Assembly: GCA_945865565.1 (NCBI GenBank)
Contig: CAMBEK010000009.1
Coordinates: 1 to 62,552 of the forward strand
Reading direction: 5' to 3'
Source of the DNA: Pseudobacteriovorax antillogorgiicola
GTDB taxonomy: Bacteria > Bdellovibrionota_B > Oligoflexia > Oligoflexales > RGVZ01
Length of the DNA: 62,552 bases
The notes beneath the pieces were generated by a model. It was not told the DNA's origin, made no database searches, and saw only the letters and a list, made by a program, of their open reading frames with translations. The position numbers and the translations under genes are program-made. Below are positions 34,702-43,831 of this stretch, piece by piece (position 1 is the stretch's first letter; every line of letters starts with the position of its first letter).

Positions 34702-37700
34702 GTGGCTTTGAATCAACCGGGTCGTATCGTTGCAATTGGGACAAGTGTTTTCCTTGTTTTGTCAGCATCGCCCACCCTGGGTGCCGGGCCTGCATGGCGC
34801 GGAAAAATCCACCCGTTCCACGCCGAAGAATCGCCTGCCGTGGCATCTGACGCCTCCCAGCCTGCCGCCACATCTGCCATTCATGATGCGCCGGCAACGG
34901 TGAAGGCGGGTGCTGAAACAACTTTCCTGACTGGGACCCGCCAGCTGACTTTTGCTGGTGCCAGATCCGGCGAAGGCTACTTCAGCCAAGACGGTTCAAT
35001 GATGATTTTCCAGAGCGAACGGGAAGCCGAGAATCCGTTTTACCAGATTTACCTGCTGGACTTGGCCACCGGGAATAGCAAGCGGATGTCGCCCGGAACC
35101 GGGCGGACAACTTGCGCGTGGATTCATCCTTCGAAAACGAAAGTCCTGTTTGCGTCGAGCCATCTTGACCCCGAGGCCAAAGCCAAGCAGGAGCAGGAAT
35201 TTGAACGGCGCCGGACCGGTGGACAGGGCAGCTACGCTTGGGATTTTGACGACCAATACGACATTTTCGAAACCGACACGAACGGAAGCAATATGCGTCA
35301 ATTGACGACAGAGCCGGGTTACGATGCCGAAGCCAGTTGGTCCCCGGACGGCCAGAAAATTGCCTTTGCCAGCAATCGCACTGGATTTACGGACGACCTG
35401 ACGGATGAGCAGCGCGCGGCATTTGAAAAAAATCCGTCGGGCTGGATGGACATATACATCATGAACGCCGATGGCACCGGTGTTGTGCGTTTGACCAGCG
35501 AAGCCGGTTACGACGGCGGCCCATTTTTTTCCAGTGATGGCCAGAAAATCACGTGGCGTCATTTCAGTGAAGACGGTTCGACGGCTGAAATTTGGACGAT
35601 GAATGTGGACGGCACGGACAAACGCCAGTTGTCGCGCCTTGGGAAAATGTCGTGGGCACCATACTTTCACCCGACCGGCGATTATTTGATTTTTGCTTCC
35701 AACTTGGAAGGCCACCGCAACTTTGAACTTTATGTGGTCGATGCGGCCGGCCAACACGAGCCAGTCCGCGTGACGTGGACCGACGGTTTTGATGGCTTGC
35801 CGGTATTCACTCCAGATGGCGAACACGTTTCATGGACGTCCAACCGGACGGCAGAAAAAGTTTCTCAGATCTTTATCTCGGAATGGAACGATGCAGCAGC
35901 CCGGGCCGCGTTGAACTTGCCCGTGCGCAAACCAAAGCTGGCCGGGTTCAGCAAAGAGATAACCGAAGCAGACTTGCGCGCCCACGTGAAGTATTTGAGT
36001 TCTCCTGCCCTCGATGGCCGCCTGACTGGAACACCGGGTGAGACGCTTGCCACGGAATACGGTGCAGAAGTTTTTGCGCGCCTGGGACTTGAACCGGCTG
36101 GTGACCATGGAACCTACTTTCAAAGTTTTGAATTTACAGCAGGGGTGAAGGCCGGTGCTGAGAACCGCTTGTCAGCCGGTGCAACAGCCCTTGAGATGAA
36201 TCGGGACTGGCGTCCGCTTGCATTTTCTTCGGATGCGACGCTGGAAAATGAAACGGTGGTTTTTGCTGGTTACGGAATCGTGGCTCCGGCTGCGGCGTCT
36301 GGAAATGGCAACCTCAGCGATCCGAATGGTGAGGCGTATGATTCGTTTGTTCATCTGGATGTCAAAGACAAATGGGTCATTGCCTTTCGCTTTGTGCCAG
36401 AAAATTTGAGCGTCCCTCGCAAGCAGTACTTGAACCAGTTTGCCAGCATGCGCCAAAAGGCCATGTATGCCAGGGACCGCGGCGCAAAGGGCATCATCTT
36501 TGTTCACGGGCCGAATTCTGGCGTTACCGATCAACTGATCAACCTGCGGATGGACGCTTCGGCCGCGGCAATGAGCTTGGGCGGGATCTCGTTGACGGAT
36601 GATGCGGCCCAGGGTCTTTTTGCTGGGTCGGATAAGAATCTGAAGTCCTTGCAGGATGCCCTTGATGGGGGCGAGCTCAGTCAAGGGTTTGACTTGCCCG
36701 TGAAGATCAGCGGAAAAACGCAAGTGCTGCAAGAAAAGCGCACGGGACGCAATGTTTTGGCACGCCTGAGGGCCGCCAATTATCCATGCCGTGCCCCGGT
36801 GACGGGCAGTGTTTTAATCGGTGCTCACGTGGACCACTTGGGCAGCGAAGCCGGCATGGGAATCTTTTCAGGGGCCGACGACAATGCCTCTGGTGTCGCA
36901 TCGGTTTTGGAGATCGCACAAAATGTCGTGACGATGGATCAGGCGCAACGCGGCGAACTCGGACGCGATATTATTTTTGCGCTTTGGTCCGGAGAAGAGC
37001 TTGGTTTGATTGGTTCGTCGCATTTCACCAAAGACTTGGCAGCGCGCAGCGGCGGGACGATTTATCCTGCTTTATCGGCAGCCTTAAACCTCGATATGGT
37101 TGGCCGCCTTCGTGACGCGGTCACCATGCAGTCGGTTGCTGCAAGTTCCCGGTGGCCGGGCCTGATCGAACAGACCAGCATGCGCCACGATCTGCGAGTC
37201 GTTGTTCAGGCAGATCCTTATTTGCCGACCGACTCGACGTCGTTCTACGTGCAAGGTGTTCCCACTTTAAATGCCTTCACGGGATCCCACGACGACTACC
37301 ACACACCTCGCGATACCTGGGAAAAACTAAACTACGATGGCATGCGTCGCATTGCCGGAGTGATGGGGGATGTTCTCCTTGATGTTGCGCAGGATTCCGG
37401 TGCACCACCTTTCAATCGTGTGAAGGACCCAAATTCCGGCGGCGGCGTTGGCAGTGGTTTCAAGGCGTATTTGGGTACCGTTCCTGATTACGGCAATACC
37501 GTCGTCAAGGGCGTGCTGCTGTCTGGCGTGAAGGCTGACAGTCCTGCAGAGATGGCAGGCCTGAAGGGCGGTGACATCATCGTGTCCCTTGGAGGGCAGA
37601 AGATTGAAAATATTTATGACTACACCGCCGTGCTCGGTGTCTTGAAAATTGGTGAGCCGGTTGAAATTGAGATCTTGCGCGGATCGGATAGCCTCAAGTT

Positions 37701-37728
37701 TTCGGTGACGCCTGCCTCAAGGGGCTGA
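34702..37728 (+). CDS. Secreted beta-propeller / M28 zinc peptidase / PDZ protein
   Basis: This 1008-residue protein has a signal peptide ending about SPTLGA. Residues ~75-400 form TolB/PD40-like propeller repeats (SPDGQKIAFASNR, SSDGQKITWRHF, TPDGEHVSWTSN). Residues ~420-900 are an M28 metallopeptidase with a PA-like insert; the zinc ligands appear in GAHVDHLG, GADDNASG, SGEELGLIGS, LDMVGR and SHDDYHTPRDT. The C-terminal ~85 residues are a PDZ domain (AEMAGLKGGDIIVSLGG). It is expected to be an exported aminopeptidase, fitting a predatory or protein-degrading lifestyle. The start is a GTG at 34702, divergent from the suf operon (170-base gap, no further gene called). Confidence 0.9.
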   Translation: MALNQPGRIVAIGTSVFLVLSASPTLGAGPAWRGKIHPFHAEESPAVASDASQPAATSAIHDAPATVKAGAETTFLTGTRQLTFAGARSGEGYFSQDGSMMIFQSEREAENPFYQIYLLDLATGNSKRMSPGTGRTTCAWIHPSKTKVLFASSHLDPEAKAKQEQEFERRRTGGQGSYAWDFDDQYDIFETDTNGSNMRQLTTEPGYDAEASWSPDGQKIAFASNRTGFTDDLTDEQRAAFEKNPSGWMDIYIMNADGTGVVRLTSEAGYDGGPFFSSDGQKITWRHFSEDGSTAEIWTMNVDGTDKRQLSRLGKMSWAPYFHPTGDYLIFASNLEGHRNFELYVVDAAGQHEPVRVTWTDGFDGLPVFTPDGEHVSWTSNRTAEKVSQIFISEWNDAAARAALNLPVRKPKLAGFSKEITEADLRAHVKYLSSPALDGRLTGTPGETLATEYGAEVFARLGLEPAGDHGTYFQSFEFTAGVKAGAENRLSAGATALEMNRDWRPLAFSSDATLENETVVFAGYGIVAPAAASGNGNLSDPNGEAYDSFVHLDVKDKWVIAFRFVPENLSVPRKQYLNQFASMRQKAMYARDRGAKGIIFVHGPNSGVTDQLINLRMDASAAAMSLGGISLTDDAAQGLFAGSDKNLKSLQDALDGGELSQGFDLPVKISGKTQVLQEKRTGRNVLARLRAANYPCRAPVTGSVLIGAHVDHLGSEAGMGIFSGADDNASGVASVLEIAQNVVTMDQAQRGELGRDIIFALWSGEELGLIGSSHFTKDLAARSGGTIYPALSAALNLDMVGRLRDAVTMQSVAASSRWPGLIEQTSMRHDLRVVVQADPYLPTDSTSFYVQGVPTLNAFTGSHDDYHTPRDTWEKLNYDGMRRIAGVMGDVLLDVAQDSGAPPFNRVKDPNSGGGVGSGFKAYLGTVPDYGNTVVKGVLLSGVKADSPAEMAGLKGGDIIVSLGGQKIENIYDYTAVLGVLKIGEPVEIEILRGSDSLKFSVTPASRG

Positions 37729-37739
37729 TTTAGCCGTAG

Positions 37740-38249
37740 TCAGGTGGCGTTTTTTTTCAACGACAGGGTCAAGACAAACCGGGCAACTGGCTGATCGCCG
37801 GATTTGTCCGGACAAGTCGCCGTGATGGTGACTGGCAAGTTCTGCCGGTCTTTTGACTGGACCGTGCGATTGACCAGTTCGCGAACGGCGGGGCCATCGC
37901 TGCAGGTGAATAGAACGTCGCCTTCTGGACGTTTTAAAAACTCGCCCTTGATATCTTTGAAGACAAACGAGACGTTGGCTCCCATTTCTCGCAGCATCAT
38001 GATGGCAAGCATCCCACCGGCAATATCCGCACCGATCGCGAGCGTGCCGAAATACATCGAGTTCAAGTGATTTTTTGTGCGGTGGCGCAGCCGGATCTTA
38101 ATCACGACACGTTGCTCATTGAGCTCAATGACTTTTGGCCGGACGTACCATATCAGCGGAACCTTGAAGATTCCAAAGAGCCGGATGAAAGCCGTCGCCT
38201 TCCAGGGCGCGATGGAAAATGGCTTGGGTGAATCAATCTCTGAATTCAT
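37740..38249 (-). CDS. DUF4442 hotdog-fold protein
   Basis: This 169-residue protein shows the DUF4442 signature RTKNHLNSMYFGTLAIGADIAGG followed by MLAIMML. The family has a hotdog fold related to thioesterases (YiiD C-terminal domain) and probably binds or hydrolyses acyl-CoA, but no function has been established. The helix after NSMYFG corresponds to the hotdog core helix. It lies 18 bases downstream of aat on the same strand, so the order of transcription would place it first (start 38249) and it may not be co-transcribed with aat, whose start is at 38851. Confidence 0.85.
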   Translation of the reverse strand: MNSEIDSPKPFSIAPWKATAFIRLFGIFKVPLIWYVRPKVIELNEQRVVIKIRLRHRTKNHLNSMYFGTLAIGADIAGGMLAIMMLREMGANVSFVFKDIKGEFLKRPEGDVLFTCSDGPAVRELVNRTVQSKDRQNLPVTITATCPDKSGDQPVARFVLTLSLKKNAT

Positions 38250-38266
38250 GTCGTGCCCTCTTTTTT

Positions 38267-38851
38267 TTAGAAACGAGCCGGTGATGCCATCGCATCCTGC
38301 AACATCTTAATATAACTTTCGTCCGATATCTCGATTGCGCCCAGTGATTTCAAATGTGGGGTCAGGAACTGGACCTCGAGCAAAGTCATCGCGTTTTTCT
38401 GCATGCGGGTGATCAGGTGAAATAGGGCGACTTTGGATGCGTCTGTGGCCTTGTGGTACATGCTTTCGGCAAAAAAACCGCCGCTCAGGGCAACACCGTA
38501 AAGGCCGCCGACGAGTTCCTCTTGAAGCCAGACCTCGACGGAATGAGCGTAGCCGCGCCGGTGCAGTTCACAGTAGGCGCCAATAAACTCTTCATTGATC
38601 CATGTGCCCTCGCGGTCCGCACAGGCTTTTATTATGTCGGCAAAGGCATGGTCGAAAGTGACGCGAAATGGAACGCGCTTCAGAGTGCGGCGCAGGGATC
38701 TGGATGCATGAAAGCCATCGACAGGGATGATGGCGCGGGGATCGGGGCGGAACCAGCCTATCTGGCCTGTCCCTGCGTCTGGCATTGGAAAATAGCCATT
38801 GGAATAGGCGTAAACGAGGAGCTGGGGCGACAATGGCGACCTGTTGGACAT
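38267..38851 (-). CDS. aat: Leucyl/phenylalanyl-tRNA--protein transferase
   Basis: This 194-residue enzyme attaches Leu or Phe from aminoacyl-tRNA to proteins with N-terminal Arg or Lys, marking them for ClpS/ClpAP degradation (N-end rule). The signatures are AYSNGYFPMPD, GWFRPDPRAIIP, WINEEFIGAYCELHRRGYAHSVEVW, LVGGLYGVALSGGFFAESMYH and LLEVQFLTPHLKSLGA. It is somewhat shorter than the E. coli enzyme (234) at the N-terminus, as in other short forms. It starts 20 bases after the HD-GYP gene stop, so the two are likely co-transcribed. Confidence 0.94.
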   Translation of the reverse strand: MSNRSPLSPQLLVYAYSNGYFPMPDAGTGQIGWFRPDPRAIIPVDGFHASRSLRRTLKRVPFRVTFDHAFADIIKACADREGTWINEEFIGAYCELHRRGYAHSVEVWLQEELVGGLYGVALSGGFFAESMYHKATDASKVALFHLITRMQKNAMTLLEVQFLTPHLKSLGAIEISDESYIKMLQDAMASPARF

Positions 38852-38871
38852 GGACCGGCTTTCGTTATCCG

Positions 38872-40938
38872 TCAGGAGGCTTTTTTCTGGCCCGTTTTAT
38901 TCGCGCCCTGGTGCACCACCATGTAGGCCTTTGACTCCACAAAAAGTTGGAAGAGATCGGCGTCGATTTTTCCCGCCTTGACCTCCATTTCAAGGATCTC
39001 CAGGGATTTTTCGGGCGGAAGTGATTTCTTGTACGGACGATCGGCTGCGGAAAGGGCGTCATAGATATCAGAAATCGTCATCATCCTGGATTGGACGGGG
39101 ATCTGTTCGGCAACGGCACTGGTTGGATATCCGCTGCCGTCCAGTTTTTCGTGATGCTTCGCAGCAATTTGTGGAACGTTGGCGAGTTTTTTGCCCCACG
39201 GAATTTTACGCAGAAACTCGTAAGTGTGGACAACGTGACTTTGAATTTCGGCGAATTCCTCTGCCGTCAATGATCCGCGTGATACCGACAGGGCCTTCAC
39301 TTCGTGGTCTTGAAGCAGGCGCCGTTCTTCGTTGTTGATGTCGTGGAAGTGAATGTTGGCAATGTCTTTCAGGCGGTCAAATCCGCCCTGCTCAAGAACC
39401 GTCGGCTGATTGGCCCGCTGAATGAAAGTCATGAATTCGTCGAGCATGCGATTGCGCTGGTCGCGTTCGGCCTGGAGCTGTTCGGGGTTCATCCCCAAGG
39501 CCATCATGTCAGGCCTCTGCATGATGTTGAGCTGGGTTTTGAGGTAGTCGATCTCATAACTTGCCCGGACCAGGTTGAAGCGTTCTTGAATCAGGGCCAG
39601 GTCTTCCGGGTAAAGCTTGTTTGCCTTGACCAGGACGGCCTCACGTACGCCCAGTTTGCCGAAGTCGTGGAGCAGAGACGCGTAACGAATTTCGCGCATT
39701 TCGTCTTCGTTGAAGGAGACCTTTCCGTATTTTCCAGTGTCGGTCTGGTCCACCACGCGGGCCAGTTCGACGGTAAGGGCTGACACGCGGTGTGAATGTC
39801 CGCTCGTTGTGGGATCTCGCTGTTCGATGGCGGTGACCGAGGCGTCCACTAGACCGTCGAAAAGCTTCTGAATTTCTTCGGTCATCCGGGCGTTTTCAAG
39901 GGCGATGCCTGCCTGTTGGGCGACAATTTCCACATAGGAAACAGATTTTGCATCGAACGGGCAAACTTCACTGGCGAAGTCGGCAGGCGTCAACAGGCGT
40001 TTCGCTGCATTTTTTTTGCAATTGATCAGCTGAATGACGCCGATAACCTGATGGGAAATATCAAACATCGGCAGGGTCAGCATGGAACGCGATTGGTAGG
40101 CGATGCGCTCATCCCAGCTGCGATCGTGACGGATTTTAAAGGGGTTTTTTTCCGGGTCTGAGTCCAGCGCATACAGGTCCGGAATGTTGATGGTATCGCG
40201 ATTCAAAACGGCATTGCCGACAATGGAATTGCGGTTGATGGGTAATTTGAATTCGCTGAGGTTTTGTTTTACGGAATGATTCTGAGTGAACCGGAAATGC
40301 AAAATCTCATCGTCCGGTTTGTGATGGGCAGTGATGCCGTTGGTTTCAACGGAGGATTCAATCGTGTAAATGGATCCAGCATCCGCGCGGCAGACTTCGC
40401 GGGCCTTGAGCAAAATCAGGTTGAGCAGTTTTGGGATGTCTCTTTCGCCGTTGAGTTCGCGGGATATCGACATCACCGATTTGATGTTTTCAGAATCGCT
40501 GCGCAGGTCGTCGCCGATCTTGTCAGACTTCAGAAAAAATTTGTGAAGTTGCAGGATATTGTTGATCGTGGAGCGCCAGACGGCGCCTGTTGTCGGCAGG
40601 GTCGCGGTCTGGACAGGCGCCTCAGCCATCCATTGGGGGATTGCGCCCGGGGTGGCCAAAACATCATTGAGGTTGTTCATGGTGGACGTCTTGTTGGTCA
40701 GCATCAAAACCACAGTTCCGGTGGATGGACCGGGATTTGTTACTTTTTTGAGCAGATTTGGCTTGGTCCAAATTTCTGGGGGTAGCGCGAGGATGTGCAG
40801 GGACTCGTTTTTGATATGGATGAACCCACTCTCGTCCAAGGCGCTTAAAGCGACGGTGAAGCCCTTCAGGGCTTCATCTTGGGCCGTGAACGCGATAACT
40901 TGCGCGATGCTTTCGAGAGGGTGCGTTTCGGCGGCCAT
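38872..40938 (-). CDS. GAF / HD-GYP domain cyclic-di-GMP phosphodiesterase
   Basis: This 688-residue protein has an N-terminal ~150-residue region without a recognised domain. A GAF domain lies at ~165-330 (ILLKAREVCRADAGSIYTIE ... MLTLPMFDISHQVIGVIQLIN). The C-terminal HD-GYP domain carries SGHSHRVSALTVELA, the HD pair LLHDFGKLGVREAVL and the GYP motif HHEKLDGSGYP, then DIYDALSAADRPYKKS. Between the HD helix and the GYP loop there is an insertion of about 100 residues rich in Glu/Gln. The expected reaction is hydrolysis of c-di-GMP. The PilZ protein at 10957-11376 is a possible downstream receptor. No membrane segment is seen. Confidence 0.88.
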   Translation of the reverse strand: MAAETHPLESIAQVIAFTAQDEALKGFTVALSALDESGFIHIKNESLHILALPPEIWTKPNLLKKVTNPGPSTGTVVLMLTNKTSTMNNLNDVLATPGAIPQWMAEAPVQTATLPTTGAVWRSTINNILQLHKFFLKSDKIGDDLRSDSENIKSVMSISRELNGERDIPKLLNLILLKAREVCRADAGSIYTIESSVETNGITAHHKPDDEILHFRFTQNHSVKQNLSEFKLPINRNSIVGNAVLNRDTINIPDLYALDSDPEKNPFKIRHDRSWDERIAYQSRSMLTLPMFDISHQVIGVIQLINCKKNAAKRLLTPADFASEVCPFDAKSVSYVEIVAQQAGIALENARMTEEIQKLFDGLVDASVTAIEQRDPTTSGHSHRVSALTVELARVVDQTDTGKYGKVSFNEDEMREIRYASLLHDFGKLGVREAVLVKANKLYPEDLALIQERFNLVRASYEIDYLKTQLNIMQRPDMMALGMNPEQLQAERDQRNRMLDEFMTFIQRANQPTVLEQGGFDRLKDIANIHFHDINNEERRLLQDHEVKALSVSRGSLTAEEFAEIQSHVVHTYEFLRKIPWGKKLANVPQIAAKHHEKLDGSGYPTSAVAEQIPVQSRMMTISDIYDALSAADRPYKKSLPPEKSLEILEMEVKAGKIDADLFQLFVESKAYMVVHQGANKTGQKKAS

Positions 40939-41039
40939 GGGGTACCTTCAGGAGTTGTCTGGGTGTTCTTTAATGATACCTTTTTGCCAATTTCGAGTTA
41001 AGGTTTCGTCGGCTACAAGTCGCTGATTTTGGAGTGAAA

Positions 41040-41774
41040 ATGGAAGTCGGAGTTATTGTCGATTTGGAAACAACCGGCGTTGATCCCAAGGTGGATCAGG
41101 TGGTTGAGGTTGGTATCGTGGAATTTGCAGTGTCGTCGGCTCCCGCGGGCGGTTTGCGTGCAGACATGATCGGGAGCTATTCGGCCCTGCAGGATCCGGG
41201 GCGTCCCTTGCCGCCGGAAATCGTCAAGCTGACCGGTTTGTCGGACGAACTACTGGTGGGCCGTTCTGTCGATTGGACTTTGGTGCGCCAGATGTTGTCG
41301 CGGGCCAGTGTCATCATCGCTCATAACGCGGCTTTTGATCGTGGGTTTTTGGAGCGCCGTCCGGAGCTCGAGGGTCTTGCCGCTCATTGGGCTTGTTCGG
41401 TGAAGCATATCAATTGGAGAAAACACGGTTTCCGTACGAGGGCGCTGAACTATCTGGCAGCCGATCAAGGATTCGTGAATCCTTTTGCCCATCGCGCCTT
41501 GTTCGATTGTGCGACGACCTTTCGTGTCGTTACGCCTTATTTCGAAGAACTGATCCGGCGGAGTTACCTGCGGGAATATTTGGTGAGTGCAACGGGGGCT
41601 GCGTTTGAAACCAAGGATGTCCTGCGTGAGCATGGATACCGATGGAATCCCGATGCGCGGGTTTGGGCCAAGACCTTGCTGGAAGACGAGTTGGAAGAAG
41701 AGCGGGCGTTCCTGGCAAGCGATGTCTACAAGGGTGCGAGCCGCCACAAGGAAGAAGAAATCCGCAATCCGTAG
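41040..41774 (+). CDS. DnaQ-like 3'-5' exonuclease (DEDDh)
   Basis: This 244-residue protein has the DEDDh exonuclease motifs: ExoI VDLETTG, ExoII HNAAFDRGF, and ExoIII AHRALFDC with the catalytic His and Asp. The C-terminal ~70 residues (VLREHGYRWNPDARVW ... EERAFLASDVY) form an extra helical region seen in stand-alone members of the family. It could proofread or trim DNA or RNA ends; it is not the full epsilon subunit with a polymerase-binding tail. I chose the ATG at 41040 with GGAG 5 bases upstream over the GTG at 41034. No operon partner. Confidence 0.88.
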   Translation: MEVGVIVDLETTGVDPKVDQVVEVGIVEFAVSSAPAGGLRADMIGSYSALQDPGRPLPPEIVKLTGLSDELLVGRSVDWTLVRQMLSRASVIIAHNAAFDRGFLERRPELEGLAAHWACSVKHINWRKHGFRTRALNYLAADQGFVNPFAHRALFDCATTFRVVTPYFEELIRRSYLREYLVSATGAAFETKDVLREHGYRWNPDARVWAKTLLEDELEEERAFLASDVYKGASRHKEEEIRNP

Positions 41775-41780
41775 GGCCCT

Positions 41781-41851
41781 GCGTCATCCTGAGCTGCGCT
41801 TTGCGTCATCCTGAGCGTTCACCCGTCATCCTGAGCGTTAGCGAAGGATCC
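41781..41851 (-). repeat. REP-like hairpins, reverse orientation
   Basis: Two half units (gcgtcatcctgagc at 41781 and 41803) and one full unit (41823-41851) follow the exonuclease stop codon. Their orientation is opposite to the units at 42361 and 43907, so the HNH locus is enclosed by units facing inwards. Confidence 0.8.
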
Positions 41852-41878
41852 TTTCTTCAACGCCGCCAGCGAATGCTT

Positions 41879-42010
41879 CATTGGGCCGGCGCTCGCCCAT
41901 GGTGCCCCCCGCAGTCGCGTCATGCGCAAAGTGCTCCTCAACTTTTAACACCAAATTCCGTGCCGCGCATGACCGCTCTGCGGGGCCTCCCATGGCCGGC
42001 TGCCCCAATG
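41879..42010. repeat. Long imperfect inverted repeat
   Basis: Arms 41879-41927 and 41965-42010 are imperfect reverse complements. The outer ends are cattggg/cccaatg, the middle ccatgg, gcccc-cgcag, and the inner ends gtcatgcgc/gcgcatgac, separated by a ~37-base loop. No gene is recognised here. The rest of the 745-base gap 41775-42519 contains REP units, a palindrome core and otherwise nothing identifiable. Confidence 0.65.
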
Positions 42011-42074
42011 GATCCTTCGCCGGAGGCAGCATTGTGCCTTCGAATACGAAAGTCACGGATACGCGACCGGGAAT

Positions 42075-42090
42075 ACTTTCCGCGGAAAGT
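42075..42090. repeat. Palindrome core actttccgcggaaagt
   Basis: This is the inner 16 bases of the 18-bp palindrome that begins the composite repeats at 533, 10739 and 43832. Here it stands alone, without the rest of the composite, 430 bases upstream of the complete HNH gene. Confidence 0.88.
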
Positions 42091-42360
42091 CGCGGGCTAT
42101 CCGATGCTAGGCGATGCGATTATCATTTCTGATGTATCCGATTTTTCTTGACAGGAAAATAGAGGCCATTTTTCGCAAACGATTTGCGTCCTTGCTGGCT
42201 AGCGTTTTCGCTATGGCAGACGTCCAAATTAAGGCGTAGATCGACGGGAAATAATTTTAGCCGACGGTGCAGGTCCGCACTGCGAACCGGCGACGGCAGA
42301 CCGCTTTGCGCGATCCAAAAAAACCCGTGGTAAGAGTTTTATGCGACGCATGCGAAGAAA

Positions 42361-42470
42361 GGATCCTTCGCTAACGCTCAGGATGACGGGTGGGAATGCA
42401 GCAGGATGACGGGTGGGAATGCAGCAGGATGACGGGTGGGAATGCAGCAGGATGACGGGTGGGAATCTAG
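42361..42470 (+). repeat. REP-like hairpin followed by 23-bp tandem repeat x4
   Basis: A full REP-like unit (42361-42389) runs into four 23-bp units with core ggatgacgggtgggaatgca (42379-42401, 42402-42424, 42425-42447, 42448-42470). The tandem unit begins with the end of the hairpin, so it arose by amplification of a REP edge. There are no variable spacers, so it is not a CRISPR array. Confidence 0.92.
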
Positions 42471-42519
42471 TAAAATGACGGCAATGGCGGATGGAACGAT
42501 AAAACAGACGAGGTCGAAT

Positions 42520-43815
42520 ATGGAATTGATAGAAATCGGTGCGACAAAAAAGCTTTCCGATGCCGATCTGACCACGACGTTGAAAAAAGCCATCGCCGCA
42601 GAGCGCAATAACATTGCGACGTCCATCGCATGCCTGATTGAAATCACGGCGCGTGATCTGCACACCCGGATGGGCGCGTCGTCGCTTTTTGTCTACCTGA
42701 CACGCGAGTTGAAGATGTCGGAATCGTCGGCATCGAAACGCTGCGCTGCAATCCGTGCCGTTCGCGATTTCCCGGAGATATTGCCGCTGATTCAATCTGG
42801 CGGCCTGCACCTTTCAAATATTTCGCTGATCTCACGCCATCTGACGCGCGAAAATGCGGCGCGTTTGATTGGCCTGGCGCAAACGGAAACCCAGCGGGGA
42901 CTTGAAAAGGCGTTGGCTGTTGAATTTCCTGTGGTTGCAAAACGCGACATCCTGCGTCCGGTGGTCTGCACGTCGCAGCGCAGCACCTTTGCTCTGCGAG
43001 TTGGCGATACGGCGCGATTTGATAACCGCAGTGACGATCGGCGTGATACCGACGAAAATTCCAGCGACCAAGCTAGCGAAAGTTTTGATGGTGGTGCCGG
43101 CGAGTCGCACTTGGGGTTTTTTGCATTGGAAGGTGCGGCGCCGCAGGCGACGCTGGGGGTTCGCGTGCATGCCACCCTCAATGCCGAAGCGGCGGAGGCT
43201 CTGGAGTTTCTTGCGGGGGCGATGCCCGGAAGATCGGCGTCCGAAATTTTATCTTTGGCCGTTTGTGAACTCCGCAGGCATCGTGATGCGGCGCGTCGGA
43301 TTCCCATGAATCTCAAGAAGGTGGCAAAGGACAAAAAACCTGAGTTTGAGACGTCAGATCGTGAAGTATTGGAACGCAAAAAAAAGTTGTTTGAAAAAAA
43401 AGCTACCACCAAAAACACTCTCATAAAATTGGGAGCAAAAAAACGCGTAGCTGAAAAATTCGCAGAGCCATCGAAGGCCAGTCGCTATATTCCCACGGCG
43501 TTGCGCCGGGCAGTGGCGCAGCGTGATGAATACCGCTGCAGCTATGTTCCTCACGTTACCTCTATTGAAGGCGTTGACGGCGTTGAATTCAACGATGCCA
43601 ACGTAAATGGCGCGGGAGAAATTGCGAATGGAAATTCTGAAGCGAAGCGCTGTGAAGCCATCCACCGCCTTGAATTTGATCACGTGACGCCGCGGGCGTT
43701 TGGGGGACAAAATACCTTGGGGAATTTGCGGCTGCTTTGTCGCGCCCATAATAATTTGGCGGCGAAAGACGCGATGGGAAAAGAATTTATCGAAGCGCAT
43801 TTTGGGCGAGGCTGA
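42520..43815 (+). CDS. HNH endonuclease with N-terminal helical domain (complete copy)
   Basis: This 431-residue protein combines an N-terminal helical domain (SDADLTTTLKKAIAAERNN ... LIEITARDLHTRMGASSLFVYLTRELKMSES) with a variable middle region. A C-terminal HNH nuclease domain follows (RDEYRCSYV ... LEFDHVTPRAFGG ... NLRLLCRAHN, about residues 335-411). The first Cys pair normally seen in related HNH domains is reduced to one Cys. This architecture is common and often multicopy in Bdellovibrio-like genomes. I chose the ATG at 42520 with GAGG 6 bases upstream; the frame is open to 42436 through repeat DNA. A composite palindromic repeat starts 16 bases after the stop. Substrate and function are unknown; a selfish-element or DNA-processing role is possible. 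Confidence 0.88.
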   Translation: MELIEIGATKKLSDADLTTTLKKAIAAERNNIATSIACLIEITARDLHTRMGASSLFVYLTRELKMSESSASKRCAAIRAVRDFPEILPLIQSGGLHLSNISLISRHLTRENAARLIGLAQTETQRGLEKALAVEFPVVAKRDILRPVVCTSQRSTFALRVGDTARFDNRSDDRRDTDENSSDQASESFDGGAGESHLGFFALEGAAPQATLGVRVHATLNAEAAEALEFLAGAMPGRSASEILSLAVCELRRHRDAARRIPMNLKKVAKDKKPEFETSDREVLERKKKLFEKKATTKNTLIKLGAKKRVAEKFAEPSKASRYIPTALRRAVAQRDEYRCSYVPHVTSIEGVDGVEFNDANVNGAGEIANGNSEAKRCEAIHRLEFDHVTPRAFGGQNTLGNLRLLCRAHNNLAAKDAMGKEFIEAHFGRG

Positions 43816-43831
43816 CCACGGGGAGGCCTGG

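Noticed and set aside
34528-34716. 62-codon minus-strand frame overlapping the start of rrf2 by 4 bases
   Set aside because: It runs back into the start of the divergent peptidase gene, lacks a ribosome site and has no recognisable features; the region must hold both divergent promoters.
41838-42056. 72-codon minus-strand frame upstream of the HNH gene
   Set aside because: It lies across the REP unit and the long inverted repeat, has no ribosome site and its composition follows the inverted repeat.
42146-42185. TTGACA-like promoter upstream of the HNH gene
   Set aside because: The -35 is good but no acceptable -10 lies at 16-18 bases, and the gene starts about 370 bases further on.
42379-42470. 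Possible CRISPR array (23-bp repeats)
   Set aside because: Units are directly adjacent without spacers, and the unit is derived from a REP hairpin.
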